A DNA stretch of 62,236 bases from an uncultured Clostridia bacterium (GTDB lineage Bacteria; Bacillota; Clostridia; Christensenellales; Borkfalkiaceae). Made by a program: the position numbers and the translations under genes. The stretch spans positions 1 through 62,236 of the forward strand of contig CAKQSB010000013.1 in assembly GCA_934271735.1 (NCBI GenBank), in the 5' to 3' direction. Below the pieces are notes generated by a model. It worked only from the letters and a program-made list of their open reading frames with translations. It was not told the DNA's origin and did no database searches. How positions within the stretch are numbered: position 1 is the first letter of the stretch; each line of letters starts with the position of its first letter. Below, in pieces: positions 1 to 9,100 of the stretch.

Positions 1-2
1 TA

Positions 3-980
3 GTAAGGTTTATTTACGACCAATACGCGCAAGGCGTTTACGTTAAAGACATAATAAAAACGCTTACCGAAAGAGGTATTTTCAACCGCGGAAAGAAGTT
101 TGCGAGAAATACCGTCTACAACATACTCAAAAACGAAAAGTATTCGGGTATTTACAGACACGGTAACGAAGTTTTTACAAATATGTATCCGCAAATCGTG
201 CCGACGGAGATTTACGAAAACGTAAGACGAAAGACCGAAACCAACAAATACGGAACTCGTAGCGTTGAAGTCGTGTATCTTCTTCGCAACAAAATTAAAT
301 GCGGATACTGCGGCAGTCCTATCTCTGCGGAATGCGGAACGGCTAAAAACGGACAAAAAATACGCTATTACAAATGTTTAGGACGAAAACACCAAAGCGG
401 TTGCAAGAAGTCGCAAGTCAGAAAAGAAATACTCGAAAAATATGTGCTTGACAACGTATGCGAGCAAATGCAACGCCCCGAAATATTAGATAAAATGGCA
501 ACGTATTTACTGCAAGTGCAGGAAAACCGCATAAAACAAAACTCGGTTCTGACAAATCTCATAAAAGAGAAACGCCAAACCGAGAATACGATAAACAACA
601 TTATGCAAGCCATAGAATTAGGCGGACAAAGCGCAACGGTTATGAAACGTATGCGAGAACTCGAAGAAAAACTGACCGACATCGAAAAGCGATTGACGAT
701 TGAAAAATCTCAAACGGCGTTCAGGCTTTCCAAAGAGCAAATAATTGACTATTACAAATCCGCGCTTGAAAAAGAGCCGCTACAACTGATAAATTACTTC
801 ATAAAAGAAATTCAGTTGTATGACGACAAAATGATAATTATCTACAATACCCCAAAGACGATAAACCTTGACGAAAGTCAGGGTTTTTCTTTTTACGACA
901 AAAACGTTAAAATGCCGTATGTGATACAAAACAGAGAGTATTACGGACTTAAAGATTTCAGACTTATAATGCGTATTTGA
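3..980 (+). CDS. Large serine recombinase, C-terminal part (5' end outside window)
   Basis: The reading frame is already open at base 3, so the gene is cut by the window edge; the catalytic resolvase domain would lie to the left. The visible part starts in the Recombinase domain (motifs DQYAQGV, RNTVYNILKNEKYSGIY), followed by a zinc ribbon with CGYCG and later CLGRKHQSGC, then a long coiled coil of roughly residues 100-190 counted from the first internal Met at 183. This order is typical of large serine integrases of phages, ICEs and IMEs, which catalyse site-specific integration and excision. The gene ends 8 bases before a long inverted repeat and about 330 bases before the 3' end of a tRNA-Ser gene. 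The family call is secure; which element it serves is not visible. Confidence 0.93.
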   Translation, partial: VRFIYDQYAQGVYVKDIIKTLTERGIFNRGKKFARNTVYNILKNEKYSGIYRHGNEVFTNMYPQIVPTEIYENVRRKTETNKYGTRSVEVVYLLRNKIKCGYCGSPISAECGTAKNGQKIRYYKCLGRKHQSGCKKSQVRKEILEKYVLDNVCEQMQRPEILDKMATYLLQVQENRIKQNSVLTNLIKEKRQTENTINNIMQAIELGGQSATVMKRMRELEEKLTDIEKRLTIEKSQTAFRLSKEQIIDYYKSALEKEPLQLINYFIKEIQLYDDKMIIIYNTPKTINLDESQGFSFYDKNVKMPYVIQNREYYGLKDFRLIMRI

Positions 981-987
981 TACATAC

Positions 988-1157
988 GCAGACGATTTAT
1001 TCCACGGTGTTCTTGACCTGAGCCTCTCAGGAGCGTGTCGGTAGGCAAATAAACCGCCAACCGACAGCCCCGAGGGGCTTTTCGTTTGCCTTTGGCAAGA
1101 TAGCCTGACACACTCCTTTCTCACGTCAAGAACCTTTCGCGGCATAAAACCGTCTGC
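988..1157. repeat. 170-nt imperfect inverted repeat (long hairpin) after the recombinase
   Basis: The outer arms GCAGACG (988-994) and CGTCTGC (1151-1157) pair, and pairing continues inward with small bulges: GTTCTTGACCTGAG near 1009 against CTCACGTCAAGAAC near 1123, then AGGAGCGTGTC against GACACACTCCT. The tip carries a GC-rich hairpin, AGCCCC-GA-GGGGCT. I see no convincing ORF inside. Possible identities are the end of the integrated element, a MITE, or a structured transcript. The pairing is read directly from the sequence; the function is unknown. Confidence 0.75.
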
Positions 1158-1264
1158 AACTGCTACGGATAAAGGGATACGAACACACCCGTACGAACCC
1201 TGAAAGGTCTACTATTTTGACACCCTAAAAGCCCAAAAACGCTAATAAATACTGCATTTCTGCA

Positions 1265-1309
1265 AACAAAAAACCTAAACCAAACACTCTCGTATTCGAT
1301 TTAGGTTTT
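1265..1309 (-). terminator. Intrinsic terminator of tRNA-Ser
   Basis: On the minus strand, just after the tRNA 3' end, AAACCTAAA pairs with TTTAGGTTT and a T-rich run follows (TTTTTTGTTT). Position and form fit a rho-independent terminator for the tRNA transcript. Confidence 0.8.
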
Positions 1310-1312
1310 GAT

Positions 1313-1406
1313 TGGCGGAGAAAGAGGGATTTGAACCCTCGCTACGGTTTAAAGCCATACTACTCCCTTAGCAGGGGAGCCCCTTCGGCCTCTTGGGTAT
1401 TTCTCC
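1313..1406 (-). tRNA. tRNA-Ser (anticodon GCT), CCA encoded
   Basis: Minus-strand acceptor stem GGAGAAA pairs with TTTCTCC, followed by discriminator G and an encoded CCA. The anticodon arm is CTCCC-CTGCTAA-GGGAG, giving anticodon GCT, which reads AGC and AGT serine codons. A long variable arm (class II tRNA) and a T loop with GGTTCAAATCC are present. The length of 94 nt including CCA fits bacterial tRNA-Ser. Its 3' end faces the recombinase gene, which is a common position for an integration site. Confidence 0.96.
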
Positions 1407-1612
1407 AACCCGATTTAATTTTGCAATATTCACAAGCTTTTATACGGTAAACTACTCTCACCACATATCGCTAATGTCTTAATTGCTCGTATATATTACC
1501 ATATTTTTTAATTTCGGTCAACAGTTTTACGGGTTAATTCGCTATTTTTTAAAAATTTTTGTTTTCGCACAACTATCAATGTAAATAAACAAACCCAAAA
1601 CAATCGTACTTA

Positions 1613-1747
1613 TTAAATATTCTGTAGTTTTCCTTGTTTTTTATTGCAAAAACAATGCTCGGTACCATACCGGCGGGCATTCTTCTTCGCCTCTTTATGA
1701 ATGACAATGTTATTATACAAGTCATTGTTACGAATTGAGCGCAACAT
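1613..1747 (-). CDS. Possible 44-residue small ORF in a long gap
   Basis: The 460-base stretch 1407-1865 has no clear gene. The best candidate is this ATG-to-TAA frame, starting MLRSIRNNDLYNN and containing a basic segment (KEAKKNARRYG) and HCFC, with an imperfect hairpin (GACAATG/CATTGTT) near its start. No convincing ribosome binding site is visible. It could equally be a remnant of a mobile element or non-coding. I do not recognise a family. Confidence 0.2.
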   Translation of the reverse strand: MLRSIRNNDLYNNIVIHKEAKKNARRYGTEHCFCNKKQGKLQNI

Positions 1748-1810
1748 TAAAAATCACATCAAAAACCGCACATAATTATATGCGGTCCATCATTTTGTCT
1801 TATAAACAGT

Positions 1811-1846
1811 AAAATAAAAAACTCGGATTTCGTTTTCCGAGTTATT
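1811..1846 (-). terminator. Terminator downstream of the RlmD-type gene
   Basis: On the minus strand AACTCGGA pairs with TCCGAGTT across a short loop, followed by TTTTTTATTTT. It lies about 20 bases past the stop codon of the out-of-frame C-terminal module, which suggests that the transcription unit originally ended there. Confidence 0.75.
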
Positions 1847-1865
1847 TACTTATTTTATGTTGTTT

Positions 1866-2063
1866 TTATATGATTTCAAAATGTTTTAATGCGGCTTTGA
1901 TCGCGTCCGACATTTCTGCCGCCGGGTGCGAACGCGGACGTTTCAGTTTGTCCGCGGCATACGGGGCATCGTACATCGGCAAGCCGAGTTCGCGCTTTAC
2001 TTCAGCAACATATGCCGCATGCACCTTGAAACCGTAATTCTCTTCAATCCAATCCTGAATCTT
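1866..2063 (-). pseudogene. C-terminal module of the RlmD-type methyltransferase, in the +1 frame
   Basis: Just where the upstream methyltransferase frame stops (2044), an overlapping frame encodes a compact 65-residue domain: KIQDWIEENYGFKVHAAY, then KRELGLPMYDAP, LKRPRSHP and a final helix ending KHFEII. From memory, similar tails (YGMKVHTAY..., LPMYDAP, RKHP) are fused in frame to clostridial 23S rRNA uracil methyltransferases. This frame has no start of its own and has a stop just upstream. Removing one A around 2061-2064 would join the two frames as ...DILKIQDWIEEN. It is therefore a recent frameshift, a sequencing or assembly error, or a +1 frameshift site. Confidence 0.7.
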
Positions 2064-3660
2064 TCAATATGTCGTCTTTCTCTTCGGTTTTCTTTTTCGC
2101 TCGCTCCGAAATTGCCGTTTTATCAAGCGAGGTGTTGTCAAAATCGATTTTCACTTCAGGATGCGAATCCGGTTTTTTGTGGGATAATACGACTAACGTC
2201 TCGACGTGTTTTGTCTGCGGAAACATATCGTATGGGCGAATACTTTCGATTTTATAGAAGTGATTTTCTTCATCGTTCTTTGACATGCTACCCGACATGT
2301 CCGATGTACCGTCCGAAAGCTTATCCGAGTTGTTTTCCGAAGGCTTACCCACGGCATTTTCCGCGCGTTTCAGCTCGTTGCCCTCGCGAACCAATGTTCC
2401 CGTAAGCAAGCCGAGATCCCTCGATAAAGTTTGCGGCGAACACGATATGTAAACTATCCTTTCGGGTAAAGTTTCCTTTATAACCGAAATCAGCTTTTCG
2501 TTCACACCCTGCCGCGGCGGGTCGAGAACAAGCACGCACTTCGAACCGGAAGCCTTTTCTCTCCTCATAACAATCGGCAACGCCTCTTCGCAAGGCGCGC
2601 AGATATTTTCCATTTTGCCGTCGAGACCGTTGAATTTTTTAAGCTCGTCGGCGCAATCGACCGCTTCGCGAACAATTTCGATACCTATCGCTTTCTTTGC
2701 TCTGCTCGCGAAAATTGCGGTTAAAAGCCCTGCCCCGCTATATGCGTCGATAACAATCGTTTCGGAATCGATTCCGGCAGCCCTCACTGCGTCGCGGTAA
2801 ATATTTCTACGAACGGTGTCGTTCACCTGCATAAACGATTCCGGACCGATTTCGTATTTTATCCCCATATCGGATGACACAAGTTTTCCCTTTCCGTGCA
2901 AAAGAATAAATTTCTTGCCGAAAATAACGTTTGTATCGTCTCTGTTGATATTCGCGTACAAACTGAAATCCGAAAAACTTTCGGACAAAATTTCTATAAA
3001 TCTGTCCGCCTTCGGCAATTCTTTACCGTTGATAACTATCGTAATTATAAGTTTTCCGTCCACATCGCGAACGACGATATGCTTTAAAAGTCCAACTTTA
3101 CTCTCTTCGCTGTATGCCGTGACGTCACATTCCGAAATGTAAGTTCTGACGGCTTTGATGATTTTCTTGCACCAGTACGGCTGAATGAGGCAATCGTTTA
3201 TCGGCACGATTCTATGGCTGTTCTGAGCAAAAAATCCGATCGCTATCCCGTATTTCTCCGTTCTTATCGGGAGCTGAAGCTTATTTCTGTACTCGTATTC
3301 GAGGTCGCTCGGGATAGTCGGCAAAACTTTCTGATCGATAAAAGCGATTTTGGAAAGACAATCTATGACGATTTTCCTCTTTAAAGCCAACTGGTCTTTA
3401 TACTTGAAATGCTGAAGTTGGCAACCGCCGCACTTTTCGTAAACGGCGCATTTCGGACGTATTCTCACTTCCGCGGGAACGTAAAGCTCGGTCAATTTAC
3501 CGTAAACGATATTCTTTTTTACTTTCAGTACTTTATATCTGATTTTTTCCGTAGGGAGCGCGTATGGCACGAAAACGGTATATTTGCCGTTTTTCAAAAT
3601 TCCTTCGCCGTTTGAGCCTACTCTCTCGACAAGCCCTACGTATTCCTCGTTTTTCTCCAT
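2044..3660 (-). CDS. rlmD: 23S rRNA (uracil-C5)-methyltransferase, RlmD/RumA family
   Basis: 538 residues. An N-terminal TRAM-like beta-barrel comes first (VERVGSNGEGI), then a 4Fe-4S site with Cys71, Cys77, Cys80 and Cys157 (CAVYEKCGGC and later NDC). The SAM-binding motif DAYSGAGLLTA is near 305-315, DPPRQG near 380, and the catalytic Cys407 lies in YISCSP. The enzyme methylates C5 of a uridine in 23S rRNA using SAM. A low-complexity Asn/Ser/Asp stretch (about 425-475) is inserted before the closing DMFPQTKHVET motif, so the catalytic unit is complete. The C terminus appears frameshifted: a conserved-looking module continues in the +1 frame. The exact uridine target is not shown by sequence. 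Confidence 0.92.
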   Translation of the reverse strand: MEKNEEYVGLVERVGSNGEGILKNGKYTVFVPYALPTEKIRYKVLKVKKNIVYGKLTELYVPAEVRIRPKCAVYEKCGGCQLQHFKYKDQLALKRKIVIDCLSKIAFIDQKVLPTIPSDLEYEYRNKLQLPIRTEKYGIAIGFFAQNSHRIVPINDCLIQPYWCKKIIKAVRTYISECDVTAYSEESKVGLLKHIVVRDVDGKLIITIVINGKELPKADRFIEILSESFSDFSLYANINRDDTNVIFGKKFILLHGKGKLVSSDMGIKYEIGPESFMQVNDTVRRNIYRDAVRAAGIDSETIVIDAYSGAGLLTAIFASRAKKAIGIEIVREAVDCADELKKFNGLDGKMENICAPCEEALPIVMRREKASGSKCVLVLDPPRQGVNEKLISVIKETLPERIVYISCSPQTLSRDLGLLTGTLVREGNELKRAENAVGKPSENNSDKLSDGTSDMSGSMSKNDEENHFYKIESIRPYDMFPQTKHVETLVVLSHKKPDSHPEVKIDFDNTSLDKTAISERAKKKTEEKDDILKDSGLD

Positions 3661-3743
3661 TTCTTTCGTTCCCCTGTAAATCGTAAGTCGGGCTGCCGAC
3701 CGTAATTTCGCCTGTAAAAGTACGTAGCTATCGTGCGAAGCGT

Positions 3744-4283
3744 TTAAAACTTCATTCTTTCAGTTAAAACGTCCACCGCGCGCTGAAATCTTATCATCAG
3801 CAAATCGTACACGATAAAAAGCACGCCTCCGCCGACGACAATAATAAGATAAATATACTTTTTAACCCATTCTTTCTGCAAAAAGCTTGCGTCGAACAAG
3901 AAATCGGTAAAAACGTTGTATATAAGTATCATCACCCCGATAAACCAGACAAGCTTTATCACGGTTGCGAGAATTTTATTGAAATTCTTCTCTCTGAAAA
4001 TATAATTTATCGTCGGATGCAGTCCGAAAAACAGACCGTAAACAACAATCAGCTCCCATCGCGCCGTCGTCGCGCCGATTAAAATGGCGGACAGGCATAA
4101 AGTCGCCGCATAAGTCATAAGCCCCGCTTTGTAACTTTTTTTCGCAAGCGGAAGCATAACGCATAAACTCGCCATAAAAATCCCCGAATAATCGAGTGCG
4201 GGGATAAATGCGCCGAGCGACATAAAAATTATCGAAAACGCCGCCGCAATCGCGGACAGCGCTATAAGTCTCGAATTTTTCAT
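3744..4283 (-). CDS. Small integral membrane protein of unknown function
   Basis: 179 residues with about five hydrophobic segments (around 8-30, 35-50, 55-75, 105-125 and 145-165) and a positively charged C terminus (RFQRAVDVLTERMKF). The general look is that of small ECF-like or DUF2232-like membrane proteins, but I cannot assign a family. It lies 12 bases after the J-like gene and is the last gene of a three-gene minus-strand set starting at 5898, so co-expression is likely. No catalytic motif is visible. Confidence 0.8.
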   Translation of the reverse strand: MKNSRLIALSAIAAAFSIIFMSLGAFIPALDYSGIFMASLCVMLPLAKKSYKAGLMTYAATLCLSAILIGATTARWELIVVYGLFFGLHPTINYIFREKNFNKILATVIKLVWFIGVMILIYNVFTDFLFDASFLQKEWVKKYIYLIIVVGGGVLFIVYDLLMIRFQRAVDVLTERMKF

Positions 4284-4295
4284 TTTTATTCGGTT

Positions 4296-4922
4296 TTAAT
4301 GGCAACTGCTACAACAACAATTAAGCGCAAGGTTACAAATCGCCATCTGACAGCACCAGTCGAGACAGGTATCTCCGCCCATCTGCGGAGCGCCCGTATC
4401 GCCCGAAGTATTTCTGCCGTAACCTTTATTGTCCGAATAGCTCGTGAAATTCTTGTCCGAATCGGACTTTATCTTTTCGGTAAGCTTATCGTAAGCCGTT
4501 TTGTATTTTTCGTTGCCGGGATCCATCTGCAAGGCGATTTCGAGCTGTTTTTTGCTCTCGTTTGACCATTTTTTCTTGTAGAAAACCACCGACTGAAGAT
4601 AATGCCATTCGGCGTTTCTTTCGTTGAACGCGTCGAGATCGCTCTGCGCGCCCGCAAGGTCTCCGTTTTTGATTTTTTCTTCGATTGTCTTAAAAGCGTC
4701 GCCGGAGCTTGAATTGCCGCCCGCGTTTTCGCGCCTTAAAGCGATAATATCTCTGTACGCGTTATCGATTTCTGTAAGTTTTCTCGCGGCTTCGTTGCCC
4801 GCTTCGCCCTCTAAAAATCTGTCCTCTGCGTATTTCGATCTGATTCTGCCGTAAGCTTCGTCGAGCTGCTCGTCGGTGCAACCCTCGTCAAGCCCGAACA
4901 ATTCGTATAAATTATTTGCCAT
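4296..4922 (-). CDS. J-domain-like protein without HPD motif, Cys-rich tail
   Basis: 208 residues. The first 65 resemble a DnaJ J-domain (NLYELFGLDEGCTDEQLDEA, YRDIIALR), but the loop where HPD should be reads YAEDRF, so stimulation of DnaK ATPase is unlikely. Residues 75-150 look like a TPR-type helical repeat (EWHYLQSVVFYKKKWSNES). The last 25 residues hold many cysteines (CLDWCCQM, NCCCSSCH), a tail seen in clostridial J-like proteins and possibly metal-binding or lipid-modified. The start overlaps the upstream gene by 11 bases, indicating translational coupling. The precise role is unknown. Confidence 0.8.
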   Translation of the reverse strand: MANNLYELFGLDEGCTDEQLDEAYGRIRSKYAEDRFLEGEAGNEAARKLTEIDNAYRDIIALRRENAGGNSSSGDAFKTIEEKIKNGDLAGAQSDLDAFNERNAEWHYLQSVVFYKKKWSNESKKQLEIALQMDPGNEKYKTAYDKLTEKIKSDSDKNFTSYSDNKGYGRNTSGDTGAPQMGGDTCLDWCCQMAICNLALNCCCSSCH

Positions 4923-5898
4923 TTTTCTTTTTGTCTTCCTTATTAGTCTTATTGAAAGTCTTAGAAGTTACCGTCGGTATACCTCTTAAAATTATATTGC
5001 CTAAAAGCGCGGAATCGAATTTGAATTCGATATCCGAAAACGCCTCTTTAAGCCCCGAAAAAATATCCGAAAACAGAAAGGATAAATCCTCGCCGCGGCT
5101 GCGTGTAAGCGTTTTGAAATCGCTTATTTTACCGAACGAATAATAAATCGGGTTGTAATTTTTTTCTTTTATGTCTTTGTCGTAATCGTCGAGCGCGTCG
5201 ATTAAATAAATCCACTTCCCGAGATAATACAAAAGCGAATCAAGCCCCCGACGGCTTTTCTCCGAAATGTTTTTATCCGTCGGGTTTTTATCGGCAAGAT
5301 TTTTTTCCGTCGGGTTTTTATCTATGAGGGTTTTTCCCGCATAGCTTTTATCGGCGAGGGTTCTCCCCGCATAGCCGTTGACCGCAAACTCACCGAGTTC
5401 GACCATCATCTGCGCGAACGGTTCGGAAACCTCGTCTATACCGTCGCATTGCGCTTTTTCTTTTTCGCGAAGTTCGAGGTATCTCTTTCGGATAATCACG
5501 CCGATTTCGGGATATCTTTTTTCAACCTTCCATTTACCTTTTTTAAAGAACAGTTTTTTAACGTTACCGCCGTTACCGTCGATAATATCGTCCTCGATTT
5601 TGTAATACGCCAAAGCGACGTTTATGCAAGCGCATATGTCGGTTATCTCGTCTGTTGAAGCGATAGGACGCGAAATCAAAGGGTGCGCTATGCAACGCTT
5701 TTTCTCGATTTTAACGTCTACCCCCGTTACGTTATGGATAAGCGCGGACATAAAAGCTATATCGTACGTCAGTCCGAGCCTCGCTCTCTGACCGCACCTT
5801 TTCCCGATACTTTTACACACCGCGCAATAAAGCGACTTATATAACGTGTCGTCTTTTATATACAAATACGGCGTGTCGGGTTTAACGTAACCGAACAT
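4912..5898 (-). CDS. DUF5685-like protein with a 10-residue tandem repeat
   Basis: 328 residues, first gene of a three-gene set. The N terminus (MFGYVKPDTPYLYIKDDTLY, then YCAVCKSIGKRCGQ) is characteristic of clostridial DUF5685-type proteins that precede a J-like gene; this is recalled, not searched. Conserved-looking CxxC, HPL and DDIIDGNGG motifs could bind metal, which is inference. In the middle, four 10-residue repeats (YAGRTLADKS, YAGKTLIDKN, PTEKNLADKN, PTDKNISEKS) form a hydrophilic spacer before the helical C-terminal part. No signal peptide is seen. Function unknown. Confidence 0.75.
   Translation of the reverse strand: MFGYVKPDTPYLYIKDDTLYKSLYCAVCKSIGKRCGQRARLGLTYDIAFMSALIHNVTGVDVKIEKKRCIAHPLISRPIASTDEITDICACINVALAYYKIEDDIIDGNGGNVKKLFFKKGKWKVEKRYPEIGVIIRKRYLELREKEKAQCDGIDEVSEPFAQMMVELGEFAVNGYAGRTLADKSYAGKTLIDKNPTEKNLADKNPTDKNISEKSRRGLDSLLYYLGKWIYLIDALDDYDKDIKEKNYNPIYYSFGKISDFKTLTRSRGEDLSFLFSDIFSGLKEAFSDIEFKFDSALLGNIILRGIPTVTSKTFNKTNKEDKKKNGK
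5256..5375 (-). repeat. Four tandem 30-bp units inside the DUF5685-like gene
   Basis: Units of exactly 30 bases such as tccgtcgggtttttatc... and cccgcatagcttttatc... follow one another and encode the 10-residue protein repeats. The in-frame period means copy number could change by slippage without breaking the protein. Confidence 0.8.
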
Positions 5899-6091
5899 TA
5901 TGTTTTTCTCCGACTATTATAATGAGAACATAATATAATATTCCGCGGTTTTTGTCAATAATATTTCACCTGAGGAGTTTTTTACACAATTCTTTCATTA
6001 TTCTCCTCCTCATAGTAAACATAAAAATCGGGTTCGGAAATGTTTTCGTGCCATTCCCGAACCCCGTTGATTTTATTGTAATTTTACATTA

Positions 6092-6130
6092 TAATACTGC
6101 GATAATCGACTTATAGGCGGGTTTTTGCAA
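6092..6130 (+). repeat. Dispersed element copy 1 (core GATAATCGACTTATA)
   Basis: The 279-base gap 5899-6177 has no gene. It holds this copy of a dispersed motif: ACTGC, the core GATAATCGACTTATA, then GGCGGGTTTTTGCAA. The flanks can form a weak stem around the core. It points away from both neighbouring minus-strand genes, so here it is not an obvious gene terminator. A second same-direction copy at 12607 marks the other side of the lipase/lipoprotein island. Confidence 0.8.
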
Positions 6131-6177
6131 GTTGTTGGTTAAAACCTCCCGCCAAACACCGAACGCCGAAATCTACT

Positions 6178-9100
6178 TTATGCCGCTATGTCGCTTTCCT
6201 CCTCAAGCTCGTATTTTTTCATTATAAGCATAGCTTCTTCGCGGCTTATTTCCTTAATATTTCCCTGCTCGTCTATTATCATGAATTTAAGCGAATCATA
6301 TATCGAAGGAATAGTTGCCGCCCGTATATTGCAAATGGTACATTTAAACATTTTATTGTACGGCTGCCAGTTATGCGCTTCACTTTCTTGATAGCCGCAA
6401 TGTTTATTACATAATCTGTTGTGAGTAAACAAATTCTCTGTTGTACCCAATACGATGATACTGTGATCGGACACCTTTCTATACCCGCAATTATTGCATT
6501 TTTCCTCGTGTTGCGTGTCGCTTATGGAACTTTTAACTAAAACGTGGTTAGCGCAGGTAAAAGTAAGTATGAGCGTTCTGCTACCGCTCAGAGTTACGGT
6601 TGTTCCGGGGGTATAACTCGCTTTGCTGTCCTTATCTACCCATGTAACGGTATATCCCGCACGAGAACGACTCGGAAGTTCGTATGAATAACTTCCAGAA
6701 CTGCTTACCGAAGTATACAATATATTAGAATATGTAGTATAATTACCGTAATCAAGCGTTACAGTGTAAGTTATTCTGTTGCATTTCAGATACCAGTAAA
6801 TATATCTGTTCGTTCCGGGTGTAAATGAAGTTATTTCATTTGTATAATTTTCACTATCATAAACACCCATAACATAATATTCATTACCATTATACATTAC
6901 TTTCGTGTGTTTCTTTTGGAAAATTCCTCTTACCACGCTCGAATAATTGCTTGCGGTAAACTTCACTCTGTCTTCCCTGTCTCCCGGTGAACCGTTCGAA
7001 TCGAAAAACTCATAGGTATAAGTTAATGTATATTCGATTTCCGTCGTTTTAATTTCAAACGAAGTAAATTGCCCCGTGTAAACAGTGTTATTAAGATTTA
7101 CGACCTGTCCGTCGGAAGATTCGATTTTTGAAATTTTCGTTCCCACGGGCAATTTCAAATCGACAGTATAAACTTGTCCGTTTACCGTAACCGTTATAAC
7201 TCCGCTCTCCGTGTACGAGAGCGAAACAACGTCTCCCTCAACGAGCGAAACAGGCGATTTATTCTCACCGTTATAAGTAAGCCAACTATTATTCACCTGC
7301 AAAGAATTTAACGTCAATTCGGTTTCAAAACTTTTCCACACTCCGGTATTCTGATACCTTTCGCCCGCTTCGTTCTCCCAAACAACGCTTCCGTTCCCGG
7401 CAAGAGTGTATTCTTCGTCGTAATAAATCGTTCGCGTGGTCGTTACTACGTTATTTATGCAGGTTACGTTTGTGGAAATTACTTCCCGAGGTATATCCGA
7501 AAGCGCATTTTGCCCCATTGCCGCAATCGTTTCGTTGTCGCTTCTCGTAACGTGCAATGTTAAATCCGCGTGATTGCCTCCGAACACGTTTTCTTTGATA
7601 CGTAACGAGGAAAGCAGCGAGCTGTTCATTTTCTCGACGTAAACATCTTTAAGTTCCTGCGCGTTCGCGAAAGCATATTCGTTCCAGCGCGACACCCCGC
7701 TCGGGATATAAATCGTTTCTATATCCGAAAACGCAAACGCATTTTCCGCAATCGCCGCCACTCCGAAATCCCATTCCGAAAGATTCATAACCGTTTTATT
7801 TTCGGGCGCATACAAAACAAGAAGCTCACCTAAAACAACCTTTCCGTTGTTATTGTTAAGCTGATTTTCCATCCATTGCGTATTCGAGAAAGCGTCAAGC
7901 TCCGCGTTCGTTAAACCGAGCGCGTAAATTGTCGCAAGCGAGGAGCAATTCGCAAACGCCATAGTTTCGACCTTGCTTACATAGTTTATATTTACTTCCG
8001 TCAGGTTTTCGCAACCGTAAAACGCATAAGGTTTAATCGTGTTTACATTCGATAAAACAACTTCGTCGTCACTGTTTACGGTAAACGTCGTAGCCGTTTT
8101 CGCCTTGGGATATTGCAGCAATTCGGTTTTCGCTTTGTTGTATAAAACGCCGTTTTCCGTGGTGTAATTTGCGTTCGAACCCGAAACCGTGAAAGCCGTC
8201 ACGTTTTCTATTCCCGCAAAAGCTCCGTCGCCTATCGTAGTAACTCCGCTCGGCAAAGCGATAGAAGAACTGCCCTTACAACCGAAAAACGCAAGCTCGC
8301 CGATTTCCGTAACGCTCGCAGGCAACCTCGTAAACGAAAGTTTTTCCGCTCCGCAGAACGCCTGTGCGCCTATCTTTGCAACTCCGCTCGGTATGGTAAC
8401 GCTTTCAAGTTCTTTACAATTTTCAAACGCGCCGTAAGGAATTTCCGTTACTCCGCTCGGCAGACTTATATTTTTAAGGTTTACGCAGTCCGCAAAAGCG
8501 TTCTCGCCGATAGTATTCAACTGAGAATTACTTCCGAAATTAACCGTTGTTAAGCTTTCCATTCCGCTGAACGCGTCCGCGCTTATATTCGTAACGGTCG
8601 ACGGAATATTTATCGTAGTCACGTTCGCAAGATAATTTTCGCTGTTTGCCGCATAACTTGCAACGTTTGCATTGCTTGCGTTAAGTTTACCGATAACCGA
8701 CGGTTCGCCCGCGAATGCGCCCGAACTTATTCCTCTGACGGTTTTGCCGTTTATAGCCGCGGGGATATCCAGAATGTTCGAGTCCGCCGCCGCTTTCAAG
8801 CCGCTTATATTTATCGTTCCGTCCGAATTTTCTTTATATTTAAAGTTTTCCGTGCCGTCCGTAACCGAGGGTTTCAATTCTTCCACAACTCTGTTTATAA
8901 TTTCCTCGTCCCACGGCTCGAGATTATGTACAACAGGCGGATCCCATTGTGCAACCCTTTCTAAATTATATTTCCCAAAAGTTGTAAATACTTTCGTAAA
9001 CCTATGAAATCCATTATAAAGAATCCCCATTTGCGAATCAAGTGGCACAATTATATCACTATACCAAAATGCAAATTGCATTTCATTTAAAAAAATATCC

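Noticed and set aside
780..1145. Minus-strand frame of 121 codons covering the recombinase end and the hairpin
   Set aside because: It overlaps a certain gene and runs through a long inverted repeat; no domain or ribosome binding site.
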